Source: an uncultured Acidobacteriota bacterium
GTDB lineage: Bacteria; Acidobacteriota; CAIWXX01
Length of the DNA: 48,418 nucleotides
Assembly (NCBI GenBank): GCA_903916735.1
Contig: CAIWXX010000097.1
Location: forward strand, 1-48,418
Direction of reading: 5' to 3'
Shown: positions 44,080 through 48,418 of the stretch, in pieces
How positions within the stretch are numbered: the stretch's first letter is position 1
How the letters are laid out: every line of letters starts with the position of its first letter
Program-made: the position numbers and the translations under genes
The notes under the pieces: generated by a model
What the model was told of the DNA's origin: nothing
Seen by the model: the letters and a program-made list of their open reading frames with translations, nothing else
The model's database searches: none

Positions 44080-46020
44080 CTACGGTCGTGTGCTTTTCTC
44101 CGTGATGTGCTTTTTAATCTCGGAGAGAAAATCGTTGAGCGGCTTCGCGCCTTGATCGCCCTGGGAGCGAGTGCGGATAGAAACGGTTCCACTCTCCGCT
44201 TCCTTGTCTCCGACGATCAGCATATACGGAATCTTCTGAGTCTGCGCTTCCCGAATTTTATGGCCGATTTTTTCGTTTCGGGAATCGACGGCGACGCGAA
44301 TGTTATCGCGTTCAAGCACGGCGCGCACAGACTCTGCATATTCCACATGCCGGCTGGAGATGGCGATGATGATGACCTGAAGAGGCGCGAGCCAGATTGG
44401 GAAGGCACCGCCATAATGCTCGATGAGCACCCCGATAAATCGCTCGATTGAACCGAGTAACGCCCGATGAATCATGATCGGTGCATGATGGTTCCCGTCC
44501 TCACCCATGTAGGTCACATTAAGCCGCTCTGGAAGATTGTAATCCACCTGGATGGTAGTGCACTGCCAGGATCGGTTCAGCGAATCCTTGATCTTGACGT
44601 CGATCTTTGGCCCGTAGAAGGCGCCGCCGCCTTCTTCGACGGTGAAGGCGAGGCCTCTTGTCTCCAACGCCTTACGGAGAGCTGCTGTGGCCAGGTCCCA
44701 GTTCTCGACAGTTCCGATGTGCTTTTCGGGACGCGTCGACAAAAAGATTTCGTACGCTTCAAAGCCGAACGACGCCAAGATGAAGAATGTGAAGTCCACC
44801 AGCCGCTGGATTTCGTTATCCAGATCATCGGGCCGGCAGAAAACATGCGCATCATCCTGGGTAAAGCCGCGGACTCGGAGCAAACCATGCAGGACGCCGC
44901 TCCGCTCAAACCGGTACACAGTGCCGAACTCGCACAGCCGGATCGGCAAATCGCGATAGCTGCGAAGGCGGCTCTTATAGATGGCGACATGGAACGGACA
45001 GTTCATAGGCTTCAGCTGATACTGCACCTGATCCATGTCGATCGGTGAATACATGCTCTCACGGAAAAACTCGGTGTGACCGCTTGTCTTCCAGAGGCTC
45101 AAGCGGGCGATGTGCGGTGTATAGACGGGCTCATAGCCGTTCCGCATGAGCTCAGCTTTGAGGAAATCCTCGACAATCATGCGCACACGCGCGCCTTTGG
45201 GATGCCAGAGAATCAGTCCGGCGCCCACTTTTTCCTCTTCGATGGAGAAGAGATCCAGCTGTGGGCCTAGCCGGCGATGATCTCGTTTTTTGGCTTCTTC
45301 GAGAAAAGTGAGGTAATCGGCGAGAGATTTATCATCAAAGAAAGCTGTGCCGTAAATTCGCTGCATGGACGCGTTGCGCTCATCGCCCTTCCAATAGCAG
45401 GCGGCGACACTCAGCAGTTTCACAGCCTTGATGAGCCCGGTTGATGGAAGATGAGGGCCGAGGCAAAAATCAATGAAATCACCCTGCTCATAGCAGCTGA
45501 CCTGTGCACCGCCCTTTTCAGTGATCAGCTCGATCTTCAACTTCTGCCCGCGTTCTTGGAAGATCCGAATGGCTTCTTCCTTCGTGATCAGTCGGCGGAC
45601 GATCGGAAGGTTGGCACGGATGATTTCGAGCATCCGCTTCTCGATTTTTTCCAAATCCTCAGGATTGAAGGTCCCATCCCTGAGAAAGTCGTAATAGAAA
45701 CCCGTGTCGGTCGCGGGACCAATGCCCACTTCGACGCCTGGAAAAAGGTCGGTCACGGCCTGGGCCATCAGGTGTGAGGCCGAGTGACGCAGCATGTCCA
45801 TTGCCTCGGGCGATGACGGGGTTACGGGCGCAGCCCGTCCACCGTGCGGGAGCACGGCGCCGAGATCATAGACGCCATCGTCGATGCGCAATCCAATCAC
45901 AGGCTCAGATTCCGTTATGACGCCGGCAAGGGTTTCGCGGGCAACGACACCCAGCGCGTATTCCCTTTTTTCGCCATTTGGAAATTCCAAAATCAATTGA
46001 TTGCTCACCGTTCTATCCAT
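44080..46020 (-). CDS. thrS: Threonyl-tRNA synthetase
   Basis: ThrRS (646 aa) charges tRNA-Thr and edits Ser-tRNA. A TGS domain opens the protein (LILEFPNGEKREYALGV). The editing domain has HSASHLMAQAV and CYWKGDERNASMQRIYG. The class II core has the zinc ligands in KPMNCPFHVAIY, DDAHVFC and NHHAPIMIHRALLGSIERF. An anticodon-binding domain ends the chain. The ATG at 46020 is preferred over the GTG one codon upstream. It heads the thrS-infC-rpmI-rplT-pheS-pheT operon, with 27 bp to infC. Confidence 0.97.
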   Translation of the reverse strand: MDRTVSNQLILEFPNGEKREYALGVVARETLAGVITESEPVIGLRIDDGVYDLGAVLPHGGRAAPVTPSSPEAMDMLRHSASHLMAQAVTDLFPGVEVGIGPATDTGFYYDFLRDGTFNPEDLEKIEKRMLEIIRANLPIVRRLITKEEAIRIFQERGQKLKIELITEKGGAQVSCYEQGDFIDFCLGPHLPSTGLIKAVKLLSVAACYWKGDERNASMQRIYGTAFFDDKSLADYLTFLEEAKKRDHRRLGPQLDLFSIEEEKVGAGLILWHPKGARVRMIVEDFLKAELMRNGYEPVYTPHIARLSLWKTSGHTEFFRESMYSPIDMDQVQYQLKPMNCPFHVAIYKSRLRSYRDLPIRLCEFGTVYRFERSGVLHGLLRVRGFTQDDAHVFCRPDDLDNEIQRLVDFTFFILASFGFEAYEIFLSTRPEKHIGTVENWDLATAALRKALETRGLAFTVEEGGGAFYGPKIDVKIKDSLNRSWQCTTIQVDYNLPERLNVTYMGEDGNHHAPIMIHRALLGSIERFIGVLIEHYGGAFPIWLAPLQVIIIAISSRHVEYAESVRAVLERDNIRVAVDSRNEKIGHKIREAQTQKIPYMLIVGDKEAESGTVSIRTRSQGDQGAKPLNDFLSEIKKHITEKSTRP

Positions 46021-46104
46021 CACCTGTTCTTATCTGACCTGCCGACGAAAAATCCGCCATTTTGTCCGGGATTGCTGGAACACATTAACATTTTCATTGC
46101 AAAG

Positions 46105-46181
46105 TGGTAGGCGCGGACGGACTTGAACCGTCGACCTCTACCATGTCAAAGTAGCGCTCTAACCACCTGAGCTACGCGCCT
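46105..46181 (-). tRNA. tRNA-Val (anticodon GAC)
   Basis: On the minus strand the cloverleaf is complete. The acceptor is AGGCGCG/CGCGCCT, the D arm GCTC/GAGC, the anticodon stem CTACT/GGTAG with loop TTGACAT (anticodon GAC), and the T arm GACGG/CCGTC with loop TTCAAGT. CCA is encoded. It reads GTC and GTT valine codons, complementing the CAC isoacceptor at 10370. Confidence 0.96.
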
Positions 46182-46827
46182 CCATATCCAGCAATCGAAA
46201 GAAAATATTGCCCCCTCAGGGGCGCCGGAACAAGGAAACTAGCAGAATTCCCGGAGCCAGTCAAGAACGCTGAATGAGTTGACGGTTTCAGTTCCTGGTT
46301 CCCCGTAATAAATTGCCTGTTTTGGGCGCCTCGAAAAGCTTGCCTGGATGTCATCTTGAAGTTTTCGAACGCAACTCAAGCGATGTCTCGGGCGAAATCA
46401 TATGTGATCCAGAGCGGGGCTTGTATCTGATCGGTGAAATCCGTGCACAAAATGGCAAAAGTTGTTATTTGGCAGGATCGTGAATTCCTCTCAGGAAGCC
46501 GGGAATGACTTGTGAAACCGCCGCTGGTCGATATGAAAATCCGTTCCTGCTTTCCTCTCTTCCTGCATTCCTGAGAGGTTCGGTAGCGATGGTTGTCAAA
46601 GACATCTTGTTTGGTTGCGGCTATGCCGCGTTAGGATCTTCAGTCCATATCAGACTGCCGCTTGATTCGAGAGATGTCCCAGTCCTTTCCAGCCCCTTCA
46701 CAATGACCTGTAGGAATTCCTTCCTGGAAAGTGAGCTGACCCTTGGGTCGATCAAAAACGTTCCCAAGCCGACTTATCAGGGGACTGAGTGTGAAAGTTG
46801 GGTTGTCTGAGAACTGGGACGTTTAGT
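46182..46827. other. Intergenic region between two tRNA genes
   Basis: These 646 bp contain repeat R2 copy 2 (46431-46580). The plus-strand frame at 46505-46810 shows no family features and is not supported as a gene. Confidence 0.5.
46431..46580 (+). repeat. Dispersed repeat R2, copy 2
   Basis: This 150-bp stretch matches the complement of 36201-36349 along its length, in inverted orientation and about 10 kb apart. It lies between tRNA-Val and tRNA-fMet. Confidence 0.65.
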
Positions 46828-46904
46828 TGGTAGCGGGGGGTGGATTTGAACCACCGACCTTTGGGTTATGAGCCCAACGAGCTTCCAGACTGCTCCACCC
46901 CGCG
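46828..46904 (-). tRNA. Initiator tRNA-fMet (anticodon CAT)
   Basis: On the minus strand the acceptor CGCGGGG pairs with CCCCGCT except at position 1-72 (C opposite U). The anticodon stem TTGGG/CCCAA contains the three consecutive G-C pairs of initiator tRNA, with loop CTCATAA. The T arm is GGTGG/CCACC with loop TTCAAAT, and CCA is encoded. The unpaired 1-72 and the G-C pairs identify it as the initiator. Confidence 0.96.
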
Positions 46905-46979
46905 ACCGATTGGAGACCTTTATTTATAGCGCATGCTTGCGATTGTGTCAACTCGATCAAGCGTCTGCGTCGTCTTTCG

Positions 46980-47426
46980 TTACAGGCGCTCGATCTCGGC
47001 CTTCGCCATCCGATCACATTCCTCGTTCTCGCGATGGCCGGCATGACCTTCAATCCAAACGGGTTCAAGAGCGTGCGTCGCTTTCAGCGAGGCAAGCCTT
47101 TCCCAGAGGTCCTTATTCTTCACAGGGCTCCCCGATGAGGATTTCCAATGGCGCCGTTGCCAGCCATCCAGCCACTCGCGGAGGCCCTTCACCACATACT
47201 GCGAGTCGCTCACGATGCGCACGCGGCATGGTTTCTTTAATTGCTCCAACGCTCGGATGACGGCCATCATTTCCATACGGTTGTTGGTGGTCGATGCTTC
47301 CGCGCCCGATATTTTTTTCTCTGCGCCTGTCTCCCGATGCCGTAGAATGGCAGCCCATCCTCCCGGCCCCGGATTCCCGAAACAAGCGCCGTCGGTAAAG
47401 ATGTCGACGTCCGGCTCCATCTTCAT
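46980..47426 (-). CDS. rnhA: Ribonuclease HI
   Basis: RNase HI (148 aa) removes RNA from RNA-DNA hybrids. The four catalytic acids are in FTDGACFGNPGPGG (Asp), NNRMEMMAVIRAL (Glu), VSDSQYVVKGL (Asp) and GHAGHRENEECDRMA (His/Asp). The ATG at 47426 overlaps the TGA of the upstream exonuclease gene in an ATGA arrangement, which is more convincing than the GTG/ATG six codons upstream. Confidence 0.95.
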   Translation of the reverse strand: MKMEPDVDIFTDGACFGNPGPGGWAAILRHRETGAEKKISGAEASTTNNRMEMMAVIRALEQLKKPCRVRIVSDSQYVVKGLREWLDGWQRRHWKSSSGSPVKNKDLWERLASLKATHALEPVWIEGHAGHRENEECDRMAKAEIERL

Positions 47427-47998
47427 TGGGCCTCGGCCATGCACATCAGAAGCCGGCGCGCCGTGTCGGCATCAGCTCTGGCGCGGTGAAATTTGCCGCA
47501 CGGGTCAATGCGGCATTGGAGCGCTGCTTTCGTGAGACTCTGCCACGCGTACGACAGACGGCGCTCGTTCCATTCCCCATAGAATTTTGCATAGAGATCC
47601 ATCGCGCAGTAGGAGCGGAAAGGAAGATCGAATGCGGGCATGCACCGTGCGGCGGCAGACTGATAGAACATCCGGGTGTCATATTCAGCATTATAGATAA
47701 CGACGGCTCTTCCGTGGAGAATCATGAGCTGTGTCGGCCAGACCTCCGCAAAGCCCAAGGCGTTGGCGACATCAGCGTCCTTGATCCCATGGAGGTGAGT
47801 GGCTGATGCCGGGATCGAGATCGTCGGTTTGACATAGGTTTCCAGAAGAACCGATCCATCCGTATCAATAATGGCCAATTCACAAATCTCATCCTTTTCG
47901 CCGAGTCCGGTAGTCTCCGTGTCGAGAAATACGGGATTCATCGATAGCCAGTGTCGAGCTGTTTGAATCGCCTGAGAACGCACAGTGTCATGTTTCAT
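47423..47998 (-). CDS. DEDD-family 3'-5' exonuclease (DnaQ-like)
   Basis: This 191-aa protein is a single exonuclease domain like the epsilon subunit or ExoX. The Exo I motif is FLDTETTGLGEKDEICELAI, Exo II lies in YNAEYDTRMF and Exo III in HRARADADTARRLL (the HxAxxDA form, DEDDh). It is coupled to rnhA by a 4-bp overlap, suggesting a joint role in nucleic acid processing. The ATG at 47998 has a GGAGAGGAAG ribosome site; 25 further upstream codons in the frame are unsupported. Confidence 0.9.
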   Translation of the reverse strand: MKHDTVRSQAIQTARHWLSMNPVFLDTETTGLGEKDEICELAIIDTDGSVLLETYVKPTISIPASATHLHGIKDADVANALGFAEVWPTQLMILHGRAVVIYNAEYDTRMFYQSAAARCMPAFDLPFRSYCAMDLYAKFYGEWNERRLSYAWQSLTKAALQCRIDPCGKFHRARADADTARRLLMCMAEAQ

Positions 47999-48069
47999 GA
48001 CTTCCTCTCCATCGGGGAAATTCCTGACAATAGAAATAGTTGACATGGCCGGGGTTTGCAACCAGGGAA

Positions 48070-48291
48070 TCAATCATCGTCATTCATGGATCGGTTGGGA
48101 GCAGCGCGCTGAACAACCAAAGCACTGCCGCCGACCACAAGAACGCCTCCGAAGAGTTGAATCCAGCCGAGTTTTTCGTCGAGAAAATAATGGCTCTGCA
48201 GAACCGTCAGAAAGGGCGCGACGAAGGCGATCGTGGACGCCCTCATCGCCGACACTCGATGTATCAGCCAATAATACAGGGTCTTCGCGCA
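48070..48291 (-). pseudogene. EamA/DMT transporter, C-terminal fragment
   Basis: Minus-strand codons read TLYYWLIHRVSAMRAS, then TIAFVAPFLTVL and LGWIQLFGGVLVVGGSALVV, the last two helices of an EamA (drug/metabolite transporter) domain. The first eight or so helices are missing. A TGA just upstream marks the end of a transposase fragment in the same frame, so the gene was cut by that insertion. Confidence 0.75.
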
Positions 48292-48418
48292 TCACAGTGG
48301 GCCATTTGAGGCCTTTCTGCCCAAGGCGGGTAGGAAGGCAGCGACGATTTTCAGATTGAGGTACTGTTCGTCACGGTAACCGTAAGCGCGGCGTTGCAGG
48401 ACGCGGATCTTGTTGTTG
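48292..48418 (-). mobile_element. Transposase C-terminal fragment (ISL3-like), runs off window
   Basis: The last 42 codons of a minus-strand frame enter from the window edge: NNKIRVLQRRAYGYRDEQYL, then LKIVAAFLPALGRKA and a TGA at 48292-48294. The NNKIRVxQRRAYG(Y/F)RDxxYLxLK end is typical of ISL3 (IS204/IS1001/IS1165) transposases. It borders directly on the EamA fragment. Confidence 0.65.

Noticed and set aside
46505-46810. Plus-strand frame of 101 codons between tRNA genes
   Set aside because: It has no ribosome site or family motif, and its first part lies in repeat R2, whose other copy does not share the frame.

Overview
The window looks like a chromosomal segment of a diderm, roughly 53-55 % GC bacterium. 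An OmpA-family protein, BatD/BatE, a Tat-type sulfatase and RNase Y support a Gram-negative lineage. The block thrS-infC-rpmI-rplT-pheS-pheT-zapB-zapA-(6S RNA)-rny-ymdB is typical of deltaproteobacterial and acidobacterial genomes. Fragments of an ADOP-type FtsX permease, abundant in Acidobacteriota, lean towards that phylum or a neighbour, but the assignment is tentative.

Left part (1-12.4 kb, nearly all minus strand): the distal end of an F-type ATP synthase operon (atpZ-atpI-atpB-atpE; the c subunit carries a Na+-site signature), a nucleosidase, pyruvate phosphate dikinase, BatD/BatE, a HerA-like ATPase, tRNA-Val(CAC) on the plus strand, and a NifS/NifU-type Fe-S cluster pair.

Middle part (12.4-34 kb) is an accessory, scarred region. 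It holds a GC-rich secreted HExxH/PKD protein; a type I restriction-modification locus that has hsdM and hsdS but no hsdR, with an AT-rich repeat inserted in frame in hsdM and the same repeat family flanking a four-helix-bundle gene; three copies of an unnamed repeat (R1), one with a perfect 56-bp palindrome and two next to truncated genes; several pseudogenes; an OmpA protein; a sulfatase with its radical-SAM maturase; two internally deleted RAYT (Y1 transposase) remnants; and a well-delimited 2703-bp transposon at 30697-33399. This transposon has about 20-bp inverted repeats, a 10-bp target duplication and a consensus promoter. It encodes a zinc-ribbon transposase followed by an overlapping antitoxin-like/AbiEii-like pair. 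It sits inside an ADOP permease fragment whose reading resumes when the element is removed.

Right part (34-48.4 kb) returns to core genes: an M29 aminopeptidase, a double-FHA membrane protein, ymdB and rny, 6S RNA, zapA/zapB, pheT/pheS, rplT/rpmI/infC (infC most likely starts at ATC), thrS, tRNA-Val(GAC), tRNA-fMet, RNase HI and a DEDD exonuclease. The window ends in an EamA transporter fragment cut by the 3' end of a transposase gene.

The best candidate for an undescribed unit is the transposon carrying a toxin-antitoxin-like passenger. The R1 repeat family and the AT-rich insertion family are the next most interesting.
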